Notes: generated from the sequence alone by a model not told the origin. 64,000 bases of DNA from Chamaelirium japonicum (GCA_947650365.1 OX393549.1:25934709-25998708); one strand, 5' to 3'; positions 1-12,811 are shown, counted from the stretch's first letter. Numbers and translations are program-made.

Positions 1-750
<750 letters not shown>

Positions 751-770
751 TATATATATATATATATATA

Positions 771-1165
771 GGGTCAGGATCGGATGACTTAGCAAAATTT
801 GACCCAGTAAATAACCCAGCATCCTTTGAGGCACCTAGAGGTTTTAGAATGGGCTGATTTTTTATAGACATGTTGTCTATGATATGTTGATCATCCTCAC
901 AAAAAATCAGCCCATTCTAAAACCTCTAGGTGCATCAAATGAGATCTTCAAATCAACGGTTAAAATTGACAGTCAAAAACCGTTGATTTGAAGAGCGCAT
1001 TTGATGCACCTAGAGGTTTTAGAATGGGCTGATTTTTTGTGAGGATGATCAACATACCATAGACAACATGTCTACAAAAAATCAGCCCATTCTATAACCT
1101 CTAAGTGCATCAAATAGTGCTGGGTTATTAATGGGTCAAAATTTGCTGGATCATCCAATCCTAAC

Positions 1166-1167
<2 letters not shown>
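771..1167. mobile_element. Foldback element FB2 (nested palindrome in TA repeat)
   Basis: A 397-base palindrome centred near 968, separated from FB1 by only 20 bases of TA. Its left and right arms are each hairpins (about 825-932 and 1003-1108) that reuse the GTGAGGATGATCAAC module of FB1. Its centre is a short hairpin around an AAATCAACGGTT motif, related to the AAATTAACGGTT spacer of FB1 and FB3. The outer ends (GGGTCAGGAT and its imperfect complement near 1156-1167) touch TA repeats on both sides. No open reading frame other than microsatellite translation is present. Confidence 0.83.

Positions 1168-1255
<88 letters not shown>
1168..1255. repeat. (TA)n microsatellite
   Basis: Pure TA repeat that closes the FB1-FB2 array on its right side. 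Confidence 0.97.
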
Positions 1256-1257
<2 letters not shown>

Positions 1258-1326
1258 ATGACCAGAATACATTCTTCTTTCTTGACTAATTTCTCGGACA
1301 AAGTTTGCAAATATGTAAATCTATTA

Positions 1327-1791
1327 GGCTGTGTTCTTTTCGTGGGAATTGGAATTCTCAAGAAATGAGCTCATTCTTGTTAGCTTGATATATACATTGT
1401 TGTCCCATTCACTAACAACTTAAGCTTTTGGGTGAAATGGTTTCCTAACATGGTATCAGAGTGCTGGTTTTTGAGAGGCCTTGGGGGTTTAAATCTTGTT
1501 TCATCCCCATTTTTTTATTTTGGCCTTGCCCCATTTGTTTGATTCTTCTAGTGCAGGAGAGGGCCTGGGAAATTAAAGCCCACTCTATGTGGATTTAATT
1601 TCTCAACCAAAACCCAATATTTGAAAATCTCTCTCTGCGTCCCCCATCCTCATGGTGGAACCATGTACCCAAATATGGAAAGATGGTGAAAGCAATGTCC
1701 GCATGGTATGGAAAGACGGTGGTTTTATGGAAAGAGCATGGGTATAGATCCATTTTCTAGGAGTTCCAATTCCTAGTAAAAGAACACTTCG
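1327..1791. mobile_element. Tourist/Harbinger-like MITE carrying an LTR-end/PBS scrap
   Basis: The ends are imperfect inverted repeats (left GTGTTCTTTTCGTGGGAATT; right complement GTGTTCTTTTACTAGGAATT) flanked by TTA at 1324-1326 and 1792-1794, which fits the 3-base TTA duplication of PIF/Harbinger MITEs. The interior around 1449-1460 contains CTAACATGGTATCAGAG, the end of an LTR followed by a tRNA-iMet-type primer site. The element therefore appears to have captured or been invaded by an LTR retrotransposon fragment. No coding sequence is visible. Confidence 0.6.
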
Positions 1792-2093
1792 TTAAGTTAT
1801 TCCAATTTTAACAAATTCTCGAGATGATAAAATCAGATAAACCTTTTGAGCTTTTAATTTTGTAGTGCACACAACACAATCCTTGCAACGAACTTGCCAT
1901 TAATTTGGCATTGTAGCTAAAACTTGGTCATGTGAGATGAATGCAATTCTTATTTCAAACTGTGACGAGTTGAGAGACGGCTAGGGTTTGGAGAATAGCC
2001 AGTCATTCTCATTAGGCACATGGCCAACAAATATATAGAGATACATGTGTATATAAGTGGGAAACCCTGCGTGCGGCGGTGGGAGACTATAAT

Positions 2094-2098
<5 letters not shown>

Positions 2099-2163
<65 letters not shown>
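2099..2163. repeat. (TA)n microsatellite within LTR of copia D
   Basis: Expanded TA run at the position where the partner LTR has about four AT units. It borders FB3 on the left. Confidence 0.95.
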
Positions 2164-2908
<745 letters not shown>

Positions 2909-2925
2909 TAACACATATTCTAACA

Positions 2926-2940
2926 CCCCCTCTCAAACTC
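2926..2940 (-). other. Polypurine tract of copia D
   Basis: On the minus strand GTTTGAGAGGGGG directly precedes the 3' LTR start TGTTAGAATATG. This is the plus-strand primer site, and the same GTTTGAGGGGG-type tract precedes the 3' LTRs of F and E. Confidence 0.85.
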
Positions 2941-5900
2941 ACGGTGGGTCAAGCACCGAGAGTTTGCTAAGAAGAAACCGAAAACGAGGAGAGGGATGAG
3001 ATTTCGTGAAGAAATCGGCAATCTGCTCCGCCGAAAAGACATAGGGCAGAGAGATAGTCCCAGCCTCATACTACTCTTGAGAGAAGTAGCAATCAAGCTC
3101 AATATTCTTTGTCCGCTCATGAAACCCATGATTGCTGACAATCTGAATAGCACTCTTATTGTCGCAATGAAGACCAGTGGAACCTGAAGTAGTAACACCA
3201 AGATCTTGAAGAAGGTGCCGGAGATGAACAATCTCCTTATGGCCATGGCATGAAACTCAGCCTCAGTACTGGATAGAGAGACAACCTTCTGCTTCTTGCT
3301 CTTCCAAGAGATAAGAGAGTCACCAAGAAATAGGCAGTATCCAGTAGTCGAATAACGAGTAGTCGGGTCACCTGCCCAGTCAGCATCAGAGTATGCACGA
3401 AGAACCATGGTCTAGGTTGCCGAGAAAAAGAGTGACCGAGTAATAGTACCAAGAAGGTACCGAAGAGTCCGTAGAAGGGCAGCATAGTAAGTAGAGTGAG
3501 GTGCATCCACAAACTGACTGAGAATGCTAACTACATGAGCAATATCTGATCTGGTGATGCGAAGGTAAACTAGCTGACCTACTAACTCCCGGTACCTAGT
3601 AAGATCAGATAGGGGCTCACCATCAGTGAGACGAAAGTGTCAACCATGCGACAGTCAGAGAGAGCAGCCCGAGTAAGAATATCAGCTGTGTACTTCTGTT
3701 GAGAAAGTAGAATCCCCTGAGCACTCGGAGCAACCTACAGGCCAAGAAAGTAACGCAATGGACCAAGATCCTTCATCTGAAACTGACTGTTGAGATGCTG
3801 CTGAAGAGAGGTGATGACACTAAACATGTAAGAATCATATCATCAAGATATAGAAGGATAATGGCTCGACCATGAGGGGAAGTCCGCACAAAATATAGAG
3901 TGATTCTGGAAGCTCTCCACAAAGTCGATCTCGGTAACTGCCCGACGAAAACGCTCAAACCAGGCACGAAGTGCCTGTTTGAGTCCATAGATAGCCCGAC
4001 GAAGACGACAAACATACTGAGAAGGAGTGGTGAGACCGGGAGGAGGCTGCATATAGACAACTTTGGAAAGATCACCATGAAGAAACCCATTCTTCACATC
4101 CATCTGAAATAGAGGTCAACTTTGAGCAGCAGCAACAACAAGGAGGGTCCGAATGGTAGTTATCTGAGCCACCGGAGCAAAAGTCTCATCATAATCAATC
4201 TCATACTCCTGAGTAAAGCCTCGGGCAATAAGACGGACCTTGTACCGATCAATGGAGTCATCTGGACCCACTTGTAGCTGATAGGTTCAACCCAGTAGGC
4301 AAAGGGACAACCTCCCATGTCTTAGTCTACGCGAAGGCCTGAAACTCCTCGGCCAACCTATTGCCACATAGGGTACTATAGTGCCTCTCTGTAAGATCTG
4401 AGCTCGCTGTCTGTGTAAAGGGTTGTAAGGTAGGCAAAGAACTGAGGCAAGTAGATAGTAATTGTGGCAAAACCAAAACGGTCAAGGGAGTAGCCAAAGT
4501 GGTCTGGGGGGCGGCATTCGTGCTGAGGGTAATGATGAGGAGTATGAGGATCCATATCTGGTAGAGGTAGTCTGCTCGAAATGGACGAAGGACCAGAGGA
4601 GTCACCAACAAATGAGGGTATGACAGGCAAAAGGGAAGAGGGATCCAAAGGGGAGGAAGGACTCAAACTATAAGAAGGGATGACTATGGGAACTGGAGGT
4701 AAGGGCTCAGGATTAGGAGGAGTGATAGAAGAAGGAGAGGTAGTAATAGGAGGGGTTGGTTGAGGCAGGGTGGAGAAAGTGGGAGAAACCTCAAGAAAAG
4801 TCAGATCTTGAAACACAGGAGAGTAATAGGGCATATCCTCGACAAAAGAAACATGTCAAGAAATACGAAGACCATGAGTCAGAGGTCATAGCAATGATAC
4901 CCCTTGTGCTCAGAACTGATTCCCAAGAGCACACACTTAGTGGACCGAGCCGACAGTTTGTTACGCTCATAAGAAGGAAGGAGAACAAAACATGTGCACC
5001 CAAAAGTACGCAACATGCTGTAATCATGAGGGGTGCCATAGAGACATTCATGAGGCGAAACACCCGAGAGGACAGAGGAAGGGGGGGTGATGTTAATAAG
5101 GTTGACGGAGGTCAAAATGGCCTCCGCCCAAAAGTTGTGAGGAACACATGAGGAGATAAGCTGAGCATGAGTTGTCTCAAGAATATGACGATGTTTTCGC
5201 TCTGCAACACCGTTTTGCTCATGAGTATGAGGATAGGATTGTTGGAAGAGAGTCCCATTGGATTGAAGGATAGAACGCATTATAGAATAGAGATATTCAC
5301 ATGCGCAATCGGACTGAAACATTTTAATGCAAGCATGAAACTGAGTATGAACCATGGCGGTGAAGGACTGATAGACCTCGGGAATGTCAAAACACTGACG
5401 AAGGAAATACACCCATGTGAAATATGAGTAATCATCAATAAAACTAATATAATAAAGATTTATATTCATAGAGAAAAATGGTGCAGGATCCCAAATGTCG
5501 GAGTGCACTAGATCAAACTGTGACAAACTAATAGAAAAAGTGCTAGCAGAATGCTTAACCAACTGACATCCCATACAAAAAGAAAGATAAGAAAAGGAAC
5601 TGCGGCCTAAAATACCTGGTGGGAAGAGACTTTTAAGCCAAGGTTCAGACACATGACCTAGCCTCTTGTGCCACAGGTCGGCATCAGAAGAGACAACACT
5701 ATAGACGATTGAATGAGAGACGGTAGGTAAATGAAGATACTCCAAGTGATATAGACCACCCACCTTACGAGCAGCGCCAATCCTCTGTCCCGAATATGGA
5801 TCCTACACAGCACAAGAAGAGAAAGAGGAAGTAACTATCAAGCCAGAATCACAAAGACTGCTAATATAGATTAAGTTCATGCAAAGCTAAGGTGCGTGTA

Positions 5901-7210
5901 GGACAAAAGGTAAAGAGAGAAAGCTAGAACTGATGGACCCAGTCTACGAGATAGCTAGAGGGGAACAATCTGCAGTATGGATCGGTGGAATACGGTAGGC
6001 AGGTAAACATGCAGTAAGAATGGAGTAGTTTGGGGTCATGTGATGAGAGGCCCCAGAGTCCATAATCCAAGGTGCAGAAGTACCCGGGGTGGTAGAGAAG
6101 GCAGAGAGACCGGACAAGCCAGAAGAAATAGAGGCAGGCTGCAGAAGGAGCTGCTCAAGGCGCATCTCAAGACGTTGAAGGCGATCCGTCGTAGTAGCGG
6201 CAGTAGAGGAGGAGCCAGGACCAATAGTGGTGGCTGCAGCAATAGAAGTAGTGGGTCGGCCACGGATAGAAGGCCCAGCACGCTTCTCAAGGTGAAGCTA
6301 CCAACAGGAGTCAACCATATGCCTTGGCTTGCCACAGTGGGTGCACCGTCTAGTGTCAGGCATGCCACCAGGTATGCCAGGTGAATGGGAGGCACCACGA
6401 GAGAATGTAGGAGCCGAGAGTCTCTGAGGTGGAGCAGCAGCGAGAACACCCTCAAAACTGGAGGGTACAGAGGTCCGACGAGTGGTAATGGCACGAAGAC
6501 GAGTTTCCTCAGCAATAAACTCAGCAACTGCAACATCGAGACGAAGAAGAGGATCCCTATGGATCAATTGTCCCGCAAGGGAAGAGAACTCATGACGAAG
6601 AGCCATCAGAAACTGGTAGAGCTGTCGTCTCTCCCGAAAGAATTGCAACTCACGCCAGGAGGCATTGACCTTGGACACCTCTAGCAGAGGGGGCTCCAAG
6701 GCCTGGAGCTCACGCCAGTAGCTACACATAAGGCTATGAAACTATTGAATGGCCTGCTCCCCCTGCTGAGATGACTGGGCCTGAGAGAGGAGCTGATACT
6801 CGCAGGCCCCGCTTTGCTCCACAAAGCGCTCAGTAAGGTGGGCCCAGAGCTCTGCCACTGTAGAGAAGGTGACAAGATCGGCACAAAGAGAGCGATCAAC
6901 CGAGCCAACTAGGAAAGCACGAACTCGTCAGTCACGAGCACACCAAGAGTCAGAAGCCACAAAGTGAGGTTGCTGTAGGAGTAGGAGTAGATCCTTCAAC
7001 GTGCCCGTATAAGGCACGACCATCCAGAATGCTCCGGACTGTAGCTGACCATGCAGACCAATCTGTGATGGTTAAAAGGGGAAAGTCTGTAGAGACTGGA
7101 AGAAAATCCCTTGTCTGTTCGATAGGTGTCGCCAAAAACGGAACAGAGGACACTTCGGGCGGAGCAGATGATGTAATTGTGGACTGACTGGAAGGAGCGG
7201 AGGACGTCAT
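2941..7210 (-). pseudogene. gag-pol remnant of copia D
   Basis: This is a broken copia polyprotein read on the minus strand from a likely start at 7210. Recognisable pieces in order are: a gag N-terminus (7210-6950), the gag/zinc-knuckle region including HCGKPRHMVDSC (about 6370-6310), protease with IMDSGASHHMT (about 6060), GAG-preintegrase with LWHKRLGHV (about 5670), integrase with HSDIW, FIDDYSYFTWV and NGVAERKH (about 5520-5160), RT with MDVKNGFLHGDL and AIYGLKQ (4103-3950), and RNase H with [10 protein letters not shown] and [11 protein letters not shown] (3400-3240). The pieces lie in different frames with many stops, so no functional protein can be made. The family's usual product is a single polyprotein of about 1300-1500 residues. 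Confidence 0.88.
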
Positions 7211-7639
7211 TGTGTATCAACGAAATCAGCACAGATTATGATGCAGGATAGAGCTCCGGTGCAGGATAGGAATCCGATGCGGGATAGTCCTCCGGTACGG
7301 GATAGGATGCAGAGGTGGTACAGAAAAGGACGCAGACTTGCGGTGTGGGATAGGATATAGGATAGGGCGCTGCGGTGTGGGATCGCAAGGTGCGGTGCAG
7401 GACTGCGAGGTGCTGGGCGGGATAAGTAAGGGATACAGGACCGGCGGCGCGGGATTGCGCGGTGCGGCCGGGATCGCACGGTGCGGTGCGAGATAGAGGG
7501 GTCGCGTGGTGCGGTGCGGGGATCATAAGAGAACAGAGGGAGGGAGAGAGAGAACTCCAGTGCGGGAGAGAACAGAGGGAGATAAAGAGCGCTCGGGTGC
7601 GGGATTCCAGGGAGAGAGAGGAAGAGAGGAAGGAGGTCG
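7211..7639 (-). other. Untranslated leader of copia D
   Basis: A stretch between primer site and gag start made of short, imperfect repeats around GCGGGAT/GCGGTGCGGG words. Elements E, F and G also have repetitive leaders. Reading frames here (for example 7207-7659 on the minus strand) are low-complexity and are not called. Confidence 0.6.
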
Positions 7640-7651
7640 GCTCTGATACCA
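7640..7651 (-). other. Primer-binding site of copia D (tRNA-iMet type)
   Basis: Minus-strand TGGTATCAGAGC immediately follows the 5' LTR end (..GTCACA). It is complementary to the 3' end of plant initiator tRNA-Met, the usual primer of copia elements. Confidence 0.92.
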
Positions 7652-7815
7652 TGTGACAATATGAGAGACGGCTAGGGTTTGGAGAATAACCAGTCATTCT
7701 CATTAGGCACATGGCCAACAAATATATAGAGTTATATGTGTATACCAGTGGAAAACCCCACGTGCGGCGGTGGGAGACTGTAATACAGATATATATGCTA
7801 ACACATATTCTAACA
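7652..7815 (-). repeat. 5' LTR of copia D
   Basis: A 164-base LTR, TG..CA bounded, whose partner is 1961-2925. It keeps only four to five AT units at the site that is expanded in the partner, so it serves as the empty-site reference. Confidence 0.93.
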
Positions 7816-8067
7816 CAAACTTTGCCATCTTTAGACTAAAAATGTTGGTGAATCTAAATTCTAAATTGTTCCAAGTTGGATGGGCTCAAATGCATCACAA
7901 ATAAATTAGACTCGATTTGATGGATTGCACCGTACCATACATATATGGGATAAAGCTAGCTAATTAAGCGAAGCAAGTTCCAATATTTAGGTATACTAGT
8001 GTGGCTTGTTATGGATGCATCATTAGAGACATAGAATATAGTTCATATTTGCAAGATTTTTTTTCAG

Positions 8068-9142
8068 ATCCAGACATGCTCGAAGTAGGAAATGGCGGAA
8101 TGACCACAGAAGAATATCGCGCCCACTTCAGCATCTGGGCGCTAGCCAAGGTATGCATGTGGAGCATATGCTTTGGTTCTTAATCTGCGAAGTGTATGTC
8201 AACTTTAAGTTGTTATTGAGTTACAGGACCATGAACTAAAACCCTAGGTTGATCACGCTTCGATGATTGCAGGCTCCTCTACTGATCGGTTGTGACATCC
8301 GCTCAATAAGCAAGGATACGCTCGAAATATTGAGCAACTCGGAGGTCATTGCAGTTAACCAAGGTTTGGTATCACCTCATTAACCCTAGCCTTAAGTTGT
8401 GCATCAGTGAACAACATTGTTGTTTTTCTTGTTTGATTGGGTAAGTAGGGTTGCTTGATGATTAGTTTGGTGTTAGCAGATAATCTTGGAGTTCAAGGGA
8501 AGAAAATGACAAGGAGTGGTGACTTGGAGGTATGAGAACCCTAGTTTCTTCATGAATACTTTATCCTGCTTGCTCTGCAATTTTGTGCAATCCACACGAA
8601 TTCATATAGGGTGAATTAAATCCATGCATGGAAAGTTCTATGTGAGAACCTACACTTGAATTTCTGAAATCATGATTTAAGTTTGAGTTGTGTAAACAAT
8701 AGGCTAACTACTACACTTTATATATCTAATCCCCCTTAATAATTGATGACAGTTGCAGCTGAACATTAGTCTGTACTCGATTTGTGATATGTAGGTTTGG
8801 TCGGGTCCGCTCAGCGGTGGAAGGGTAGCTGTGGTCCTATGGAACCGCGGATCTTCACAGGCATCTATCACTGCAAGTTGGTCTGATATTGGCCTTAAAC
8901 CATCAACTACTGCTGATGCTCGAGATCTATGGGCAGTGAGATTCAAGAACAAACACTTCTTTTGATCTTTTCCTTTTCCGAATGTGAAGTAGTTCTAACT
9001 TTACATACAATTCCCTTACATTGCTCCAATTGATCCTCCCTTTTCTTCTTCTCAGCATTCGACTACGTCGTCTCTTCAAGGGCAAATTACGGCTACGGTG
9101 GATACTCATGCTTGCAAGATGTACATCTTGACACCAAAGTAG
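8068..9142 (+). CDS. Alpha-galactosidase (GH27), last five exons
   Basis: Five exons with GT-AG borders read through in frame: 8068-8150, 8273-8363, 8480-8529, 8795-8935 and 9056-9142, ending at TAG 9140-9142. The product contains [63 protein letters not shown] and a C-terminal CKMYILTPK, the hallmark end of plant GH27 alpha-galactosidases. These enzymes remove terminal alpha-1,6-galactose from raffinose-type sugars and galactomannans. The catalytic aspartates of GH27 lie in exons upstream of what is seen here. I find no upstream exons between 1 and 8067, so either they lie beyond base 1 with copia D in an intron, or the gene is 5' truncated. The visible exons show no stops or frameshifts and good splice sites, which favours an intact 3' half. 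Confidence 0.9.
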
Positions 9143-9356
9143 AATGAAAGAAGCTTGAGGTCACTTGATTTTGTTTAGTCAAATGAAAATGTCTCAAACT
9201 ATATTGGAGTTGTGTGAGTGTGAGCATTCCAGATATAAAACTTTATCCGAAATGTGATAAAGGTGATTGACACATACGTGAGAGGATGGCCTGATTATAA
9301 CTTCTCAACAAAGGATTCACTTATTCTCACTTATTCTTGGAGATTTTTACCCATCT

Positions 9357-9491
9357 ATGGATGACATCCAACATGCGATTGTTTGGATTCACCTTCCTCG
9401 TCTTCCAGTGGAATATTGGGGAAGGAAGAGAATCCTAGCCATTGTGGCGGTGGCCAGAAAACCTATTGATGACACTCAAACCGTGTACTAG
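9357..9491 (+). pseudogene. DUF4283-type LINE ORF1 fragment
   Basis: A 44-codon open stretch ending in TAG contains AIVWIHLPRLPVEYWGRKRI and LAIVAVARKPIDDTQ. This is the DUF4283 signature (WIRLPGLPVE.W / ILAIVAVAGKPL) found in ORF1 of plant L1-type LINEs and related gag-like proteins. The flanks do not extend the homology by eye, so this is a short relic lying just downstream of the alpha-galactosidase stop. Confidence 0.6.
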
Positions 9492-10791
9492 GTTTTTGTG
9501 TATCCCAGTATTAAAGACGGGTCAATTGTAGTAGAAGTTTAATACCAGATCATTCCCATAGGGATGGATGATTAATGTTCTTTTAAACCAATATTAGGAT
9601 CACAAAGTAGATTTAGGGATTATTAATAAGACTACTATTATAATTAAACTAATTAAAGAGATGATCTTATGAGGTTACAGAGTTGCCTCTAGCGATGATA
9701 AAATATCTTTCTCTCAAGACAAAAATTAGAACGATTACTAGTGTGGATTGCATCAAGAATTATTTAGAACTATCTAGAGTGTTCTAATTCAACGTACTCA
9801 ATCCAAAGGTAACGCTGAAGATAGAACAAACTATTCTTGTTTTATTACAACATCCCTAATCCAAGGGTAATGGAGTAACATATTCTCAGTCACATACCCT
9901 AATCTAAGGTTATATGTGAATTAAATAAACCTAATTTTGAATATTCTTGATTCGATCCACACTAGTGAATACGTAAGGTTGACATTTCAAGATTCGATAC
10001 TACCGGGCGTTCCACCACGATAGCATCACAGAAACCAATATCTATGTCATTCAAAGTATAGACCGTCCGAGGCTTTGTACAACCGCATTACTGATTGCCT
10101 TGCCTGAGTATGACCCATCCAAGGTTGTAACATAGAACAATCAAGATCTATACCGTCCAGAGTATAGACCGTCCGAGGCTTTGTACAACCGCATCACTGA
10201 TTGCCTTGCTTGAGTACGACCCATCCAATGTTATAGTATAAAACTTTTCCATTAATACCATGCATGATAATCACATAAGAGGGCATTTCCACACAACCTA
10301 TATGATGTGTATAATATTCTAAATATATCACAATCTCGGACACATGAAGAATATTAATAGTTCATTAAGAGAATGGACTCAAATCATGCATCAATCTTGA
10401 GTTCATCATTTATCATTGAGAAAATTGTAAAGATACATCTTTAGGGTTCTCCTAAAACCCTAGAATAGTTAGCCCACCATCCTCAAGTTAGTAGAACAAA
10501 GGGTTGGGGAAGATGACACCATGTGTACTTGGAGTACCCTCTATACTCTCCGTTTCCACTCCTAGAGTGTGGATCTTTCTATTCTATTAGATTCTGAACT
10601 TCAGAACTTCCCAAAACTCTCGAACTTCTCGAATTCCTGATATAGAGAGGTAATTATAGACCCCGGATGGATGGTTTGTCCATACCACTCTTCTCGGAAT
10701 TTCGCCTAGGTGGTTATTGTAACTGCCCGGGCGATTTTGATAACTACAGGTCGGTATCGCTGAATATCCTCATGGCCATCCACTTCACTTT
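9492..10791. other. Non-coding spacer with a tandem duplication
   Basis: AT-rich sequence with no gene recognised. It contains two copies of an approximately 106-base unit (10055-10160 and 10161 to about 10240), both beginning AGTATAGACCGTCCGAGGCT. The right part contains CGCCTAGG and GCCCGGGCG words that recur on the far side of the gypsy element (33490-33615), which suggests that both flanks were once contiguous repeat DNA. Confidence 0.6.
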
Positions 10792-10997
10792 GTCATTGTA
10801 GACACAGAAAATGTGATCGCACCCGAGCTTGACCCGCGCAAGCCAACCCAAGGGCAAACGGGCCCGCGCCAGGCAAAGGCAGTCCACCGGATCCGACCAA
10901 AGGAGAGGCCGGGTGGGCCCATCCTCAAGTGGGGTCCACCCGTCCCCTTGCCAAACCGTGGCCCCCCTCTTCCCGTGGGAAGGGTGCAGCCGGCCAA

Positions 10998-11168
10998 GGG
11001 AGGAAAAGAAAAGAAAGGAAAGAAAAGGAAAGAAAAGAAAGAAAGAAAAGGAAAGAAAAGAAAGAAAGAAAAAGAGAAAAGAAAAGAAAGAAAGAAAAGG
11101 AAAGAAAAGAAAGAAAGAAAGGAAAGAAAAAAAAGGAAAGAAAAGAAGAAGAAGAAAAAGGAAAGAAA
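10998..11168. repeat. Purine-only AAAGAAAGG tract in 5' LTR
   Basis: About 170 bases of almost pure A/G in GAAAG/GGAAAG words. The same site in the 3' LTR (31264-31318) is only about 55 bases, so the tract has expanded or contracted since insertion. Lysine/arginine-rich reading frames here are compositional. Confidence 0.9.
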
Positions 11169-11679
11169 ACTGGTATGCGCGGGGGAGGTTGCGTAGATGT
11201 CTACACAAGCGTAGATCTACGTTGATCCCTCGATCCGACGAACAAGAAATGAAGCCGGGTCGCCATCGATTTAATGTGCAAGATTCAAATAAAAATTCAA
11301 AATGATTGGGCCATAACTATTTCGCCAGAAAAGGAAAATAAATAAAGGTTTATTCCCCCCATCAATAAAGGAATGAATCTTGGGTAGTTATGAGGGAGGT
11401 ATTAAAGGGATTCAAATAAATCTTTCTATATCTCTTCCATCCCCCTTCACCTATAAATAAAGGGGGAGGGGAAAGGCTCAAGAGGTCGGATGGCAAAAGG
11501 CAAGGAAGCTCTGCAAAGGGAGAGACTCGCCTTCAACGACCCAAGGCTTCACGAGGCTCGGGCAAGCCTACCCCTTTGGGGATCAGCTTAGTCCATTGAA
11601 AGTCCTCATTAACGTGAAGACCCTTGCACAAGAAGATCAACCCTTCGACTCCGTGTACGAAAGAAAAAGCTTGGAGAAG

Positions 11680-12500
11680 AAGAACCCTTCAGCTCCGAAG
11701 ATGCCAGAAGCAAAGGCTGGAGAAGAAGATCGAAGTGGCATCACCCCGTCGTCTTCAACAAGCCTTCAACTCTAAAGATGGCAGAAGCAAAGGCTGGAGA
11801 AAAAAATTGAAGCTGCATCACCCAATCGTCTTCATCAAGCCTTCAACTCCGATCAAGCACAAAAGCCCGGAGAAGAAGATCGAAGCAGCATCACCCCGTC
11901 GTCTTCAACAACGTCCGCTCCATTCACGAAGAAGAAAGGTTAGAGAAGGATACCCGAAGCGGCACTACACCCGTCATCTTCAACAAAGCCTTCAACTCTG
12001 ATTACACCAAATACGCCCGGAGAAAAAGCCGATGCTACAACCGTCGCCCGGTGGAAGTTGAAGATAGAAGCAAGAAAGCTCTACAAAGGAGGTGACATGC
12101 CTTCAACAACCCAAGGCTTTGTGAGGCTCGGGCAAGGTTATCCTTTTGGGATCGGCTTAGCCCATCGAAAGTTCTCATCAACGTGAAGACCCTTGCATAG
12201 AAAGATCAACCCTTCGACTCCGTACACGAAGGAGAAAGCTCGGAGAAGAAAAAACCGTCAACTCCGAAGACACTAAAAGTAAAGGCCGAAGAAGAAGATT
12301 GAAGCAGCACCACCCCGTCATCTTCAACAAGCCTTCGACTTCGATCAAGCCCAAAAGCCCGGAGTAGAAGATCGAAGCGGTATCACCCCGTCGTCTTCAT
12401 CAAGCCTTCGACTCCGATCAAGCCCAAAATCCCGGAGAAGAAGATCAAAGCGGCATCACCCTGTCGTCTTCAACAATGTCCACTCCATTCACGAAGAAGA
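11680..12500. repeat. LTR-internal minisatellite, about 73-77 base units (5' LTR)
   Basis: Imperfect direct repeats of a unit containing GAGAAGAAGATCGAAG, CATCACCCCGTCGTCTTCAA and CAAGCCTTCAACTCCGA. The unit occurs many times and is partly reorganised into a longer repeat. The same block is present in the 3' LTR (about 31800-32620). Confidence 0.85.
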
Positions 12501-12811
12501 AAACTTGGAGAAGGATACTCGAAGCGCTGCTACACCCATCGTCTTCAAAACAAATTCTTCAACTCTGATCACACCAAAGAAGCCCGGAGGAGAGAAGTCA
12601 AGCCGACGACACAACCGTCGAGGAAGCTGGAAGAATAAAGAAGAAGTGAAGGAGTAACCATGATCGTTTAAGAAGAAGATCGAGTCAACACCAAAGCAAA
12701 AGCCAGTACAAGAAGCTGAAGCAAAAGCATCGGTAAAGCTCATGCCAAAGCAAAGCAAGTGCCAAATCCAAGCAACTACGACGATCACAAGGAAAGCACT
12801 GCACGTTCGAT

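Larger units (their letters stand above)
10797..12811 (+). repeat. 5' LTR of gypsy A (3' truncated)
   Basis: Aligns with 31062 to about 32936 of the 3' LTR, then similarity stops after GCACGTTC near 12811. The last approximately 535 bases of the LTR are absent. It contains a purine tract and a tandem-repeat block shared with the partner. The two LTRs differ at many positions and by indels, so the element is old. Confidence 0.88.

Noticed and set aside
1072-1361. Open frames of repeated Ile-Tyr across the TA tract (also near 2517-2970)
   Set aside because: They are translations of TA microsatellite sequence in all frames and have no protein character.
4756-5151. Plus-strand frames within copia D (for example 131 codons at 4756)
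   Set aside because: They are antisense shadows of the minus-strand copia integrase and linker.
10744-11305. Lys/Arg- or Phe/Ser-rich frames of 98-158 codons
   Set aside because: They result from the purine tract in the gypsy LTR; the same place in the partner LTR has a different length.
11680-12500. CRISPR-like array
   Set aside because: Units are contiguous and diverged, without unique spacers, and lie in a plant LTR.
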